This document shows, one piece after another, positions 10,966-21,809 of a stretch of DNA of 64,000 nucleotides. Each line of letters starts with the position of its first letter. The stretch's first letter is position 1. A model generated the notes under the pieces. It made no database searches. It was not told where the DNA came from and was given only the letters and a program-made list of their open reading frames with translations. The translations under genes and the position numbers were made by a program. Source of the DNA: Litsea cubeba (taxonomy: Eukaryota; Streptophyta; Magnoliopsida; Laurales; Lauraceae); the NCBI GenBank assembly GCA_012931725.1, contig CM022946.1, positions 76,193,880-76,257,879 on the forward strand. Reading direction: 5' to 3'.

Positions 10966-12845
10966 TTGAGGGGTGTAAAAACCCTGATCTTAGGAATCCA
11001 CCGAGTCTGGACTCAAGGTCTTTTCCAGGGCGGTGGACCCAATCCGGCTGAGTGTCTGAACTCGAAGCCTTCTCCATGGCCCAAGGCCAGGAGCTTTAGG
11101 AAACGACCGAGTCTGGACTCGAGGTCTTTTCCAGGGCGGTGGATCCAATCCGGCTGAGTGTCTGAACTCGAAGCCTTCTCCATGGCCCAAGGCCAGGAGC
11201 TTTAGGAAACGACCGAGTCTGGACTCGAGGCCTTTTCCAGGGCGGTGGGCCCATCCCGGCTGAGTGTCTGTACTCGAAGCCTTCTCCATGGCCCAAGGCC
11301 AGGAGCTTTAGGAAATGACCGAGTCTGGACTAGAGGCCATTTCCCGGGCGGTGGGCCCATCCCGGCTGAGTGTCTGTACTCGAAGCCTTCTCCATGGCCC
11401 AAGGCCAGGAGCTTTAGGAAACGACCGAGTCTGGACTCGAGGCCTTTTCCAGGGCGGTGGGCCCATCCCGGCTGAGTGTCTGTACTCGAAGCCTTCTCCA
11501 TGGCCCAAGGCCAGGAGCTTTAGGAAACGACCGAGTCTGGACTCGAGGCCTTTTCCAGGGCGGTGGACCCAATCCGGCTGAGTGTCTGTACTCGAAGCCT
11601 TCTCCATGGCCCAAGGCCAGGAGCTTTAGGAAACGACCGAGTCTGGACTCGAGGCCTTTTCCAGGGCGGTGGGCCCATCCCGGCTGAGTGTCTGTACTCG
11701 AAGCCTTCTCCATGGCCCAAGGCCAGGAGCTTTAGGAAACGACCGAGTCTGGACTCGAGGCCTTTTCCAGGGCGGTGGACCCAATCCGGCTGAGTGTCTG
11801 TACTCGAAGCCTTCTCCATGGCCCAAGGCCAGGAGCTTTAGGAAACGACCGAGTCTGGACTCGAGGCCTTTTCCAGGGCGGTGGGCCCATCCCGGCTGAG
11901 TGTCTGTACTCGAAGCCTTCTCCATGGCCCAAGGCCAGGAGCTTTAGGAAACGACCGAGTCTGGACTCGAGGCCTTTTCCAGGGCGGTGGGCCCATCCCG
12001 GCTGAGTGTCTGTACTCGAAGCCTTCTCCATGGCCCAAGGCCAGGAGCTTTAGGAAACGACCGAGTCTGGACTCGAGGCCTTTTCCAGGGCGGTGGACCC
12101 AATCCGGCTGAGTGTCTGTACTCGAAGCCTTCTCCATGGCCCAAGGCCAGGAGCTTTAGGAAACGACCGAGTCTGGACTCGAGGCCTTTTCCAGGGCGGT
12201 GGGCCCATCCCGGCTGAGTGTCTGTACTCGAAGCCTTCTCCATGGCCCAAGGCCAGGAGCTTTAGGAAACGACCGAGTCTGGACTCGAGGCCTTTTCCAG
12301 GGCGGTGGGCCCATCCCGGCTGAGTGTCTGTACTCGAAGCCTTGTCCATGGCCCAAGGCCAGGAGCTTTAGGAAACGACCGAGTCTGGACTCGAGGCCTT
12401 TTCCAGGGCGGTGGGCCCATCCCGGCTGAGTGTCTGTACTCGAAGCCTTCTCCATGGCCCAAGACCAGGAGCTTTAGGAAACGACCGAGTCTTGACTCGA
12501 GGCCTTTTCCAGGGCGGTGGGCCCATCCCGGCTGAGTGTCTGTACTCGAAGCCTTCTCCATGGCCCAAGGCCAGGAGCTTTAGGAAAGGACCGAGTCTGG
12601 ACTCGAGGCCTTTTCCAGGGCGGTGGGCCCATCCCGGCTGAATGTCTGTACTCGAAGCCTTCTCCATGGCCCAAGGCCAGGAGCTTTAGGAAACGACCGA
12701 GTCTGGACTCGAGGCCTTTTCCAGGGCGGTGGGCCCATCCCGGCTGAGTGTCTGTACTCGAAGCCTTCTCCATGGCCCAAGGCCAGGAGCTTTAGGAAAC
12801 GACCGAGTGTGGACTCGAGGTCTTTTCCAGGGCGGTGGGCCCATG
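10966..12845. repeat. Tandem array, about 18 copies of a 106-bp unit (element A)
   Basis: The motif CCGAGTCTGG recurs at exact 106-bp steps from 11001 to 12803. Each unit has two related halves, CTCGAGGCCTTTTCCAGGG and CTCGAAGCCTTCTCCATGG, so it looks like a fused dimer. Copies come in two types, GGACCCAATCC and GGGCCCATCCC, which alternate over part of the array and suggest duplication of blocks larger than one unit. Most copies differ by only a few bases. Overlapping 76- and 99-residue open frames here are by-products of the repeat. Confidence 0.93.
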
Positions 12846-12895
12846 CTGTCGGAATCAGTCAGAGAGACGACAAGTTGATGACAGTGAAAGCTGCT

Positions 12896-12901
12896 TTTAT
12901 T
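12896..12901 (-). terminator. Polyadenylation-like signal just after A pol
   Basis: AATAAA on the minus strand about 25 bp past the integrase stop codon. The same placement is seen in B (44931-44936) and F (56647-56652). Confidence 0.4.
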
Positions 12902-12923
12902 AATTTCGAGGCTCGATACATCT

Positions 12924-15900
12924 TTAGAAGTAAAATTTCTTCAGGTGGGATGCATTCCATGGTCTCGGCAGTGGCTTGCCTTCCAAGTCTTCGAGCTTGT
13001 AGGCCGACTTTCCTGCCAGTGAGACTACTCTGAATGGGCCATGCCGGTTCGGGGCAAGTTTCCCCTCATTTGGTGCTCTGTCAGCTGGCAGGGTCTTCTT
13101 TAAAACGAGCTCTCCGGTGGTGAACCTTCTTTCTTTGAGATTTTGATTGTATGCCCTGGCTAACCGCTGCTGATAGTCGGTCAGTCTCAGGGCTGCTGCT
13201 TCTCGTCGCTCGTCCGCCAGCTCCAGCTCCTTTGCCAGGTTCGTCTCATTTCGGCCTTGGTCAACCAGCTCTGTCCTCAGGGTAGGAAGGCTGATTTCCA
13301 AGGGAATGACCGCCTCCATTCCGTAGGCCAGAGAGAAAGGTGTTGCCGAGGTGGACCTCCTTGGAGTTGTTCTGTATGCCCACAGCACGCTCGGAAGCTC
13401 CTCTGTCCATCTGCCCTTTGCCTTGTCCAGTCGCTTCTTCAGGCCGTCCAGGATCACTTTGTTGGAGATTTCCGCCTGGCCATTACTCTGTGGATATGCC
13501 GGGGTGGAGTAATGGTTTCTGATGCCGTGCTCTTGGCAGAAGTCCTTGAAGGACTTGGAGTCGAACTGAGTCCCGTTATCCGAGATCAGGGTCCGGGGGA
13601 TGCCGAACCTCGTAAGGATGTTTTTCCAAACGAAGTTCCTCGAGTCCCTGTCCGTGATGGAAGACAACGGTTCAGCCTTTATCCATTTTGTGAAGTAGTC
13701 CGTAGCCACTATCAGCCATCTCTTATTTCCTGGAGCTCGGTGAAGAGGCCCCACGATGTCCAGGCCCCATTGAGCGAAGGGCCATGGGCTGGAGAGGGGA
13801 CTTAGATCCTGTGCTGGCTGATGGAGGGAGTGGGAGAACTTCTGGCTTTTCTCGCATTTTCTGGCGTAGACCTGGGCGTCCTTCTGCATGTAGGGCCACC
13901 AGTAACCCTGGCTGATTGCTCTGTAGGCCAATGACCGACCTCCTATATGGCTGCCGCAGATTCCTTCGTGGATCTCATACAGGAAGTCGTCCACCTTGGT
14001 CGGGTGGACGCAATGGAGGTATGGACCTCTGAAGGACTTCCTGTAGAGTTTGCCTTCGGGAGAGAGCCCAAACCTGGCTGCCTTGAGCCTGATCTTGTGG
14101 GCTTCAGTCTTGTCCTCGGGGAGCTGGTCGTTCTTCAAGTAGGCGACGATTGGATCCATCCAGCTAGGGCCGAGGTCAGCACAGAGGACAAGCCGAGATG
14201 AATGGAGTTCTAGACTTGACCTTGCTACTGACCCGACCTCGATGGTCCTCTTCTTTCCTGCTTCGACAGCGGAGGCCAGGTTTGCAAGCGCATCTGCGTG
14301 CGTGTTGGTATCTCGGGATATTTGCCTGACCTCGGCTTTCTGGAATTGGGAGAGTAGTTTTTTCGCGAGGGCTAAGTAGGCCGCCATCCTGTCGTCCCTG
14401 GCCTGATAGTCTCCAGCGAGCTGGCTAGTTACCAGTTGAGAGTCGCTGAAGATCACCAGGTGTTGGGCTCCAAGGATTTGGGCGCTGTTCAACCCCGCAA
14501 TCAGTGCTTCGTACTCTGCCTCATTGTTTGTGGCTTTGAAGTCCAGGGCGAAGGCCTGTTCTATGACCAGTCCCTCTGGCGATTGGAGAACTATGCCGGC
14601 GCCAGCTCTCTTGGAGGTGGACGACCCGTCGACAAAGATCTTCCATGCCGAGGTGGGAGACTGCTGGACCTCTGTTTCTACTGGCTCGTGCCCTGTGCCC
14701 CCCAGTGCCGTGCCGAGCTGGGTCGGAGCCGGGTGGGGGGAAACGAATTCCACTATGAAGTCTGCCAGAATCTGGGCTTTGATCGCAGTTCGGGGACGGT
14801 ACTGTATATCATACTGCCCCAGTTCAACTGCCCACTTTGATATGCGCCCTGAAAAGTCAGCTTTCTTGAACACTGAACGGAGTGGGTGCTCCGTGATCAC
14901 CACAATGGTGTGGGATTGAAAATAATGGGAGAGCTTGCGGGAGGCGGTGACAAGAGCCAACGCAAGCTTCTCCAATAGGAGGTACCTGGTCTCGGCATCG
15001 AGCAGGGTCTTGCTCGTGTAATAGATTGGCTTTTGAACTCCCTCGTCCTCCCTGACGAGGACGGAGCTCACTGCGTGATCCGAGACCGCGAGGTACAAAT
15101 ACAGAATCTCCCCCATAGTTGGGGTGGAGAGTAAGGGTGGTGACATTAAATAAGTTTTGACTGCGGCCAACGCTTGGTCGCACTCAGGGGTCCACTGGAA
15201 CTTCAAATTTTTCTTTAAAAGCTAAAAGAAAGGCCTGCACTTATCTGACGACCGGCTAATGAAGCGGTTGAGTGCTGCGGCCATTCCTGTGAGCCTCTGA
15301 ACTTCCTTCGTGGTAGAGGGACTCTGGATGCCCTGGATGGCAGTGATCTTGTCCGGATTGGCCTCTATCCCCCTCCGCGTTACCAAGCTGCCGAGGAACT
15401 TGCCAGAGGCTACGCCGAAGGCGCACTTGGAAGCGTTTAGCTTGAGCTTGTACGTGCGAAGGATGTCGAAGACTTGGCCGAGATCCGCCAGATGGTCGCT
15501 GGAGCGCACAGATTTGACGACCATGTCGTCGATGTATACCTCTACCGATCGGCCGAGCTGGGCCTGGAACATTTTCGTGATGAGGCGTTGATAGGTCGCC
15601 CCCGCGTTCTTCAGCCCGAAGGGCATCACCTTATAGCAGTAAGTGCCGCGGGGGGTGATGAACGATGTTTTCTCCTCGTCTGGCTCGTAGAGCGGGATCT
15701 GATGGTAACCTCGGTAGGCGTTAAGGAAGCTCATTCGGTCGTGACCAGCGGTGGCGTCGATCAGTTGGTCAATCTTTGGGAGGGGAAAACTGTCCTTAGG
15801 GCAAGCCCTGTTCAAGTCGGTGAAGTCCACGCACACCCTCCACTTCCCAGTTTTCTTCTTGACCACCACCGTGTTGGCCAGCCATACCGGGTACTGGACT

Positions 15901-18674
15901 TCCCGGATGGCTCCTGCTTTTAGCAGGTCGTCGATTTCTTCGACGACCGCATCTGTCTGCTGCAGCCCGGTCCTTCGGGCCCTCTGCACTACCGGCTTGT
16001 GGTCGGGGTCGACATTGAGCTTGTGGCACATGACCTCAGGGTCGGCCCCAGGCATTTCGCTTGGGCTCCAAGCGAAAACGTCCACATTCTGCATCAAGAA
16101 CCGAGAGAGTTCGGCCCTTTCTTCGTCTGACAGCTGGGTGCCAATCAGGAAGAAACGGTCTGGGTCTGCCGGGTCTAGTCTGACTTCGGCCAGGTCCTCG
16201 ATGCTCTTCTTCTCAGGGTCCCGGCCGATCTCATCGAGGCCCTTCTCGAACTCGGCCAGGTTGACGCGCTCGGGCTCCTTCACTGCTGGGACTGCGGCCA
16301 GCATGCACTGCCTGGCCTGCTGCTGGTCTCCCTCCACTGTGACTACTTCCATCTTGCCCTCCTTGTTCTCATGGACGAACTTCAACTTTTGGTGGAGGGA
16401 AGAAGGGACTGCCTCTAGCTTGTGGAGCCACGTTCTGCCCAGAATGACATTGTAGGGAGAAGGGGCGTCCACAACCAGGAAGTCGGTCAGCACGGATGCT
16501 CCGCCAACTCGGGTTTCCAAGGTGATCCTACCCTTGGGATAGACTGGCATGTCGGATACCCCTAGCAAGGGTGCTCGGACCTCCGTGAGGTCTGCTTCGG
16601 AGAGCTTCATCCTCTTGAAGCAGTCGTAGTAGAGGACCTCGGAGGAGCTGCCGGAGTCGACGAGGATCCTCTTCACCATGAAGTCTCTCAGCTTCATGGT
16701 GAGGAGCAGGGGGTCGTTGTGAGGGACCTGGATTCCCTCAAGATCTCGATCCGAGAACGAGATGGCGGGTCGGTCGCGGCGGGCTTTCTTGGATGCCGGA
16801 GCGAGTTCGGCTTTCATCACTTCTTTCCCGTGCGAAGCCCGCCTGGCTTCGGCACGGGCCTGAGAGCTTCCCCGGGACGAGGAAGCGGGAGCTGAGGACG
16901 CCAGATGGATCACGTTGATGATCTTCTCTGAGTCCTCACTGTCTGGAGCCTGGGCTGCGCTCTGGTGGATCTGGCCCTCGCTGCCGCCGGCATCACCTTC
17001 CTTGATGAACTCTGGGATGTGGCCCTCTTTGGCCAGCTTCTCCAGATACCACTGCAAAGTCTTGCATTCTTCGGTCTTGTGCCCGTTGCCCTTATGGAAG
17101 GAGCAGTAGAGCTTGCTTCGGGGGCCTTCGGTGGGTTCATTCCTCATGGGCTGAGGATACTTGAAGAACGGCTTGGACCTGATCTTGGTCAGGATGCAGT
17201 AGATCGGCTCCTTGAAGACGACGTTGACGCTCTGACTGGCGCTGGAGGGAGGTCTGGGCTTCCAGGTGCCCCCAGACCTGGACGACGAAGGCTTCGCCGA
17301 ACTGGAGACCCAGGCCTGTTTGGGCTCCTGCCTCTGGGAGGGCCTCCCGCCCCTCTGCCGAGGCTGGCCACTCCTCTGCTCGGGTTCCGGATGCCCGTCC
17401 TGATCCTTAGCTCGGATCTCGTCTTCCTCCTGGGCGATGAAGCGCTTCACCCGGGACATTAACTCTGGCATGGATTCTGGGGAGTCCCCCGCCAAGTTCT
17501 TCCGCAAGTCGTGGCCGGGGATCAGGGCATGCTGGAAGGCGTAGATCGCTATCCCTTCCCTCGTGCCCTCGATCTGGCTGTGGACCGCCCAGAATCGCTG
17601 GGCGAACTTGGCGAGGGTATCGCCCTGCTTCATTCTCAGGGCGAGGAGGTCCCCTTCCTTCTTGGGGACGACGGTGTAGGCTTGGAATTTCTTCAGGAAG
17701 GAGAGCTGGAGCTCCTTCCAACTGGAAACCGACTGCTCCGGGAGAGAGCAGAACCACTTCAGGGGGAGGTCACCCAAACTGGAGGAGAAGATTTTGCAGT
17801 TCAGGTGACCCTCATTCCCCCAGATGGACATCTTCTGGGAGAAGTGTCTGAGGTGAGCTGATGGGTCGGACAGTCCGTCATAGGGGACGAACCGCGGGAC
17901 GGAGAACTTTCTAGGCAAGGGGGTGCGCTCGATCTCTTTTGTGAAGGGCGAGCCCCCGAGATCAGTGTGACCACAGATCTGCTTCTGGTCCCGCATGTCC
18001 AAATTGTGCTGGAGAGCCAATCTGACACGTTTGTCAAATCGCTCTTGCTCATCGTCCTTCTCTGGAGTTTGAGCTCTGGGCTTTCGCTTGGGACGGCTCG
18101 GGCTACGACGGCTATGAGCTCGGCCGTCGCGGCTATGGTGACTTCGGCTGTTGCTCGAGCCTTCATCACGGATCTGGCTCTGTTTCTGGTCCAGATGATG
18201 TCTGAGGTCCTCGCGGGGAGGCTGGGCTGCCCTGCTGGGGGCGTCCCCCCTCTTCCCTTGAGGCTCAGAGACCTGCCTCACGGAGGCAGTTCGCGTTGCC
18301 TTGAGCTGCTGCTGGAGCTCGCGAATCATTTGCTCTTGCTTCTGGAGGAGAGCAGCTTGGGCTTCAAGAACCTCTCCAGTGGCAAGGGGTTGAACGTGGC
18401 GCGTCTCTCCTACGGCCACGGCTTTGTCCTTCCGAGGACGTTCGCGCCGGTGCTCGTCGCGTCGGGGTGGCACGGTTTCGTCCGCTGAGAGCGAGGCCTC
18501 GACTCCCTCTTGGAATGGGATCTCGACAAAGAGTTGGGAGCCCAGGCGCCCCTCGCCTGCGGGTGTGCCTTGGACCGTTCGGGACCGTCCCTGAGGGGGG
18601 ACGTCCGTTGACGGTGGTAGCAGCTCGAGGACTGGTCTTGAGGATTCTCCGCCCTTCTTAGCTTTCGGTGGCAT
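12924..18674 (-). pseudogene. Element A gag-protease-RT-RNaseH-RNaseH-integrase polyprotein, inactivated
   Basis: The frame starts at MPPKAK (18674) and spans 1,916 codons with one in-frame TAG at 15222-15224 (residue 1151), in the RT/RNase H linker. Domains: Gag capsid-like about 280-400, a CxxH...GHKTEEC zinc-like motif about 524-536, protease DSG about 673, RT about 880-1080 with YIDD at 1047-1050, RNase H about 1155-1300, a second archaeal-type RNase H about 1345-1470, integrase HHCC zinc region about 1569-1610 and DDE core about 1640-1745. Besides the stop, the first RT catalytic Asp is Asn (codon 15720-15722; B keeps Asp), and the last zinc Cys of integrase is Ser (codon 13845-13847). 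The double RNase H places it in the Tat clade. The start was chosen over the longer frame because the extra 41 codons run through the primer-binding site and LTR edge. Confidence 0.92.
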
Positions 18675-18751
18675 GGCTTCTGAGAGATTGAGGTTTAGGA
18701 AGGTTGTTTGGAAAGATTTGGAGAAGGTTGGGAAGGCTGGGATATTGCTTT

Positions 18752-18767
18752 CCCACAGACGGCGCCA
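18752..18767 (-). other. Primer-binding site of element A
   Basis: TGGCGCCGTCTGTGGG on the minus strand, two bases inside the 5' LTR. The first nine bases fit the 3' end of plant tRNA-Asp, whose commonly used site is TGGCGCCGTTGCCGGGG; the rest diverges, so the primer identity is tentative. Confidence 0.7.
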
Positions 18768-18769
18768 AT

Positions 18770-19733
18770 TGTAGGTGCAGAAAATAATGACCCACAATAA
18801 GGTGGTGCCTTACAGGACTTATCCGAGAAGATGGTGCTGACTGGGAATGGATGATGCTGACTGGGAATGACTGGATGCCGTCCGAAAGCCTGAAAGGGAA
18901 GAACACACGGTCAGAGGACCCTGGCCTGGGCGGCGCAAGGCTCTCCGATGCCAAAGTCAGTGTGGGAACTGGAACAATGGAAGGAGAGGGAGAAGAGAGA
19001 CAGAGTAACGGCTCTGTGTATGAAAAAATGGCGTACCTTTGATGGTGGTTTGATCCTCTATTTATAGGGTTTGGAACGCATCTTTGGGAGATATTGTGGT
19101 GTGGGTCCCGTGATTCGACAGGGAAGTCACGATCAGCCCACATTGCATTAATTGCGGTCCAATCCAGCCCACTATGCATTAAAGGCGCGTCGGGTCAGCC
19201 CACATCGCATTTAATGCACGTCTTGTTGGGCCAGATCATGTTGGACGCCCTTGGCGGTAGGGGTACCATCGGATCTGCCCTTGGGCCTTGCCCTGATGTG
19301 GCCTTAGCCGCTGGATGCCGCCCTGTCAAGGATCTGACGAAGATTGTGGGCGGCTGGATGTCACGTCTGTCCCGTTAGCTCGTGCCCCTATCCCTCCACG
19401 TGCCTGATGACGTGGGGGATGAGGGGCGCAAGTGAAGGTTCTCTCTTGCTTCGGCTTCTGTCCCGGCTTCTTCAGCCGAGGTGGAGTTTTCTGCCGAGAT
19501 GGCACCCGGGGTGGCTCAGCCGAAGTGGAGCTCCCCGCCGAGATGGCACCCGGGGTGGACCAGTTCGGCGCTAGTGGCCCGGAGATGCTTGAGTCCGGCC
19601 GAGGCCTCTAGCTTGGTAGCCTGGGTGAGATTGGTGCCACGTGGATGGCACGCGGATGGCACGTGAGAATGCTTAGCCTCATCTGATGGCTGTGATTAGC
19701 TTAATCCTGTGGTTCTGGAAATCTCCCCACACA
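18770..19733 (-). repeat. 5' LTR of element A (964 bp)
   Basis: In sense orientation it starts TGTGTGGGG and ends CACCTACA, like the LTRs of B and E. A TATA box lies on the minus strand at 19059-19066. The region near 19140-19230 holds several copies of a short CAGCCCACATTGCATTAA-type motif, also seen in B and E. Confidence 0.88.
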
Positions 19734-20772
19734 ACTACCTTCGCTTGATCCATTTTATTGTACACAACATTACAGGCTTATATTCATTGTCAACTAGTCG
19801 AAGAACCACAACCAAAGATTCACAAACTTTCATTATATGATCAACATTCCTTCAAAATGTATTATCGAGTACTGTAATATCCCTGAAGGGGGTTAGGTTT
19901 TTTTTCCAATGGCTTTTCCTTTGTTGCTTATCCATAATTAGTTAATTGATTATGCACATGTGCTTATGATCAGTGCTTGTTTATAATTATATTAGGTAGA
20001 CCCCATATTTCTAAGTACTTTTATATACATACTAGCAACAAAGGCCCATGCTAAGCCAGGGCAAAAATATTAAATAATAATAAAATTTAGGATTTTAAAA
20101 AAATTTTATTGAGAAAAACATAAATTCATGATGAATAATACATTATTTATTAATTTTAAATTCTATTTATCAAATTCTTATTTAAAAGAAAAAAGTGTAA
20201 TAAACTTAGTTAAAGATGGTGATGCAACCCAGTAACTTAATAAATTTATTGTTCATCAGATTGGATAACGGTCAGCCTAGCTCAACCAATCTACTGAAGA
20301 GAAATATCCACAGGGCCATCAGACTCGGTCCATTTGATGATTAGATCATCAATAGTGATTTTTATAGCGGGGACTTGGACCCACTTTCAGTGGAGTGCCA
20401 TCATATTTCTCACTTCTTGCTTTTAACCATTCAAAATAGTAATAAATAAATAAATCGTCGACCAATCTCTTAAGTTTTTCTTATTAAGTAGGGCCCACCT
20501 ACAATCTATACCCTTCTAGGAAAGTGGCCATCAGAACTGAAAAAAGAAAAAAAAGATTTATCCTAGTAAATAACATGCCGGCCGTGGTTTTAACCCAATT
20601 CCAAGTCCTACTCGGACCCAATTCCAAGTTCATTCAACAACCAAAGCAAAAAGTGGTCTTAACCCATGGGTTAAAGGCCTGTATCTATTGAAGGCCTGAT
20701 TTCAGTCAAAGAACTCACTTTATACCACATATACAATAATAAAAACGTACATTACATCCATTTTTATTGATA
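19734..20772. other. AT-rich DNA outside the recognised elements
   Basis: No convincing gene. Around 20030-20110 the sequence ACTAGCAACAAAGGCCCATG followed by an A/T-rich tract recalls the ends of widespread small plant transposons, but no matching terminus or target duplication was found. Otherwise unassigned. Confidence 0.5.
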
Positions 20773-20777
20773 CATAT
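20773..20777. repeat. Left target-site duplication of element B (CATAT)
   Basis: CATAT directly left of the 5' LTR is repeated exactly at 50726-50730, directly right of the 3' LTR. This fixes the borders of B over nearly 30 kb. Confidence 0.93.
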
Positions 20778-21721
20778 TGTGTGGGGAGATTTCCAGAACC
20801 ACAGGATTACGCTAATCACAGCCATCAGATGAGACTAAGCACTCTCACGTGCCATCCGCGTGCCATCCACGTGGCACCAAGCTCACCCCGGCTACCAGGA
20901 TAGGGGGTTCGGCCGAAGTCAGGCAGCTCCGGGCCACTAGCGCCGAACTGAGCCACCCCGGGTGCCATTTCGGCAGAAAGCTCCACCTCGGCTGAAGTAG
21001 CCGGGATGAAAGCCGAAGCAAGGAAGAGCCTCCACTTGCGCCCCTCACCCCCCACGTCATCAGGCACGTGGAGGGATAGGGGTACGAGCTAGTGGGACAG
21101 ACGCGACATCCAGCCGCTCACGATCTTCGCCAGATCCCTGACAGGGCGGCATCCAGCGGCTGAGGCCACATCAGGGCAAGGCTCGAGGGCAGATCCGATG
21201 GTACCCTACCGCCAAAGGCGTCCAACACGATATGGCCCAACAAGACGCGCATTAAATGCGACATGGGCTGACCCGACGCGCATTTAATGCAAAGTGGGCT
21301 GGATTGGACCGCATTCAATGCAACGTGGGCTGACCCGACGCGCATTTAATGCAAAGTGGGCTGGATTGGACCGCATTCAATGCAACGTGGGCTGATCGTG
21401 ACTTCCCAGTCGAATCACGGACCCATACCAAAATATCCCCCAAGGATACGACCCAAGCCTCTATAAATAGAGCCTCAAACCACCATCAAAGGTACGCACA
21501 TTTTCATACACAGAGCCGTTACTCTGCCTCTCTTCTTCCTCCCATTGTTCCAGTTCCTTTACTGACTTTGGCATCAGAGAGACTTGCGCCGCCCAGGCTA
21601 GGGTCCTCTGACCGTGTGTTCTTCCCTTTCAGGCTTTCGGACGGTACCCAGTCATCATCATTGTTGGATAAGTCCTCTAAGGCTCCCCAGTTATTGTGGG
21701 TCATTATTTTTTGCACCTACA
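20778..21721 (+). repeat. 5' LTR of element B (944 bp)
   Basis: TGTGTGGGG to CACCTACA, with TATAAATA at 21462-21469. Same length as the 3' LTR at 49782-50725. Confidence 0.93.
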
Positions 21722-21723
21722 AC

Positions 21724-21739
21724 CGGCGCCGTCTGTGGG
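21724..21739 (+). other. Primer-binding site of element B
   Basis: CGGCGCCGTCTGTGGG, two bases after the LTR. The first base is C where A has T, a change at the base that would pair with the terminal A of the tRNA. Confidence 0.65.
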
Positions 21740-21809
21740 AAAGTAATATCCCAACCTTCCCAACCTTCCCAACCTTCCCAACCTTCTTAACCTCAATCTC
21801 TCAGAAGCC

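Larger units (their letters stand above)
8510..19733 (-). mobile_element. Element A: Retand/Tat-like retrotransposon (family 1), left end cut by element D
   Basis: The 5' LTR is on the right (18770-19733), followed leftward by primer-binding site, gag-pol, tandem array and the tail of the antisense gene. D interrupts the antisense gene at 8510, so the remainder and the 3' LTR should lie left of the window. ACTAC (19734-19738) is the candidate right-hand target duplication but cannot be checked here. Coding damage is listed under gag-pol and the antisense remnant. Confidence 0.88.

Noticed and set aside
10990..12780. A ladder of overlapping 76- and 99-residue open frames on both strands.
   Set aside because: They repeat every 106 bp, overlap each other and have no conserved domain. 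They are translations of the tandem array.
10966..12845. Regular direct repeats that could suggest a CRISPR array.
   Set aside because: The units are contiguous with no unique spacers, in a plant retrotransposon, and no cas genes are present.
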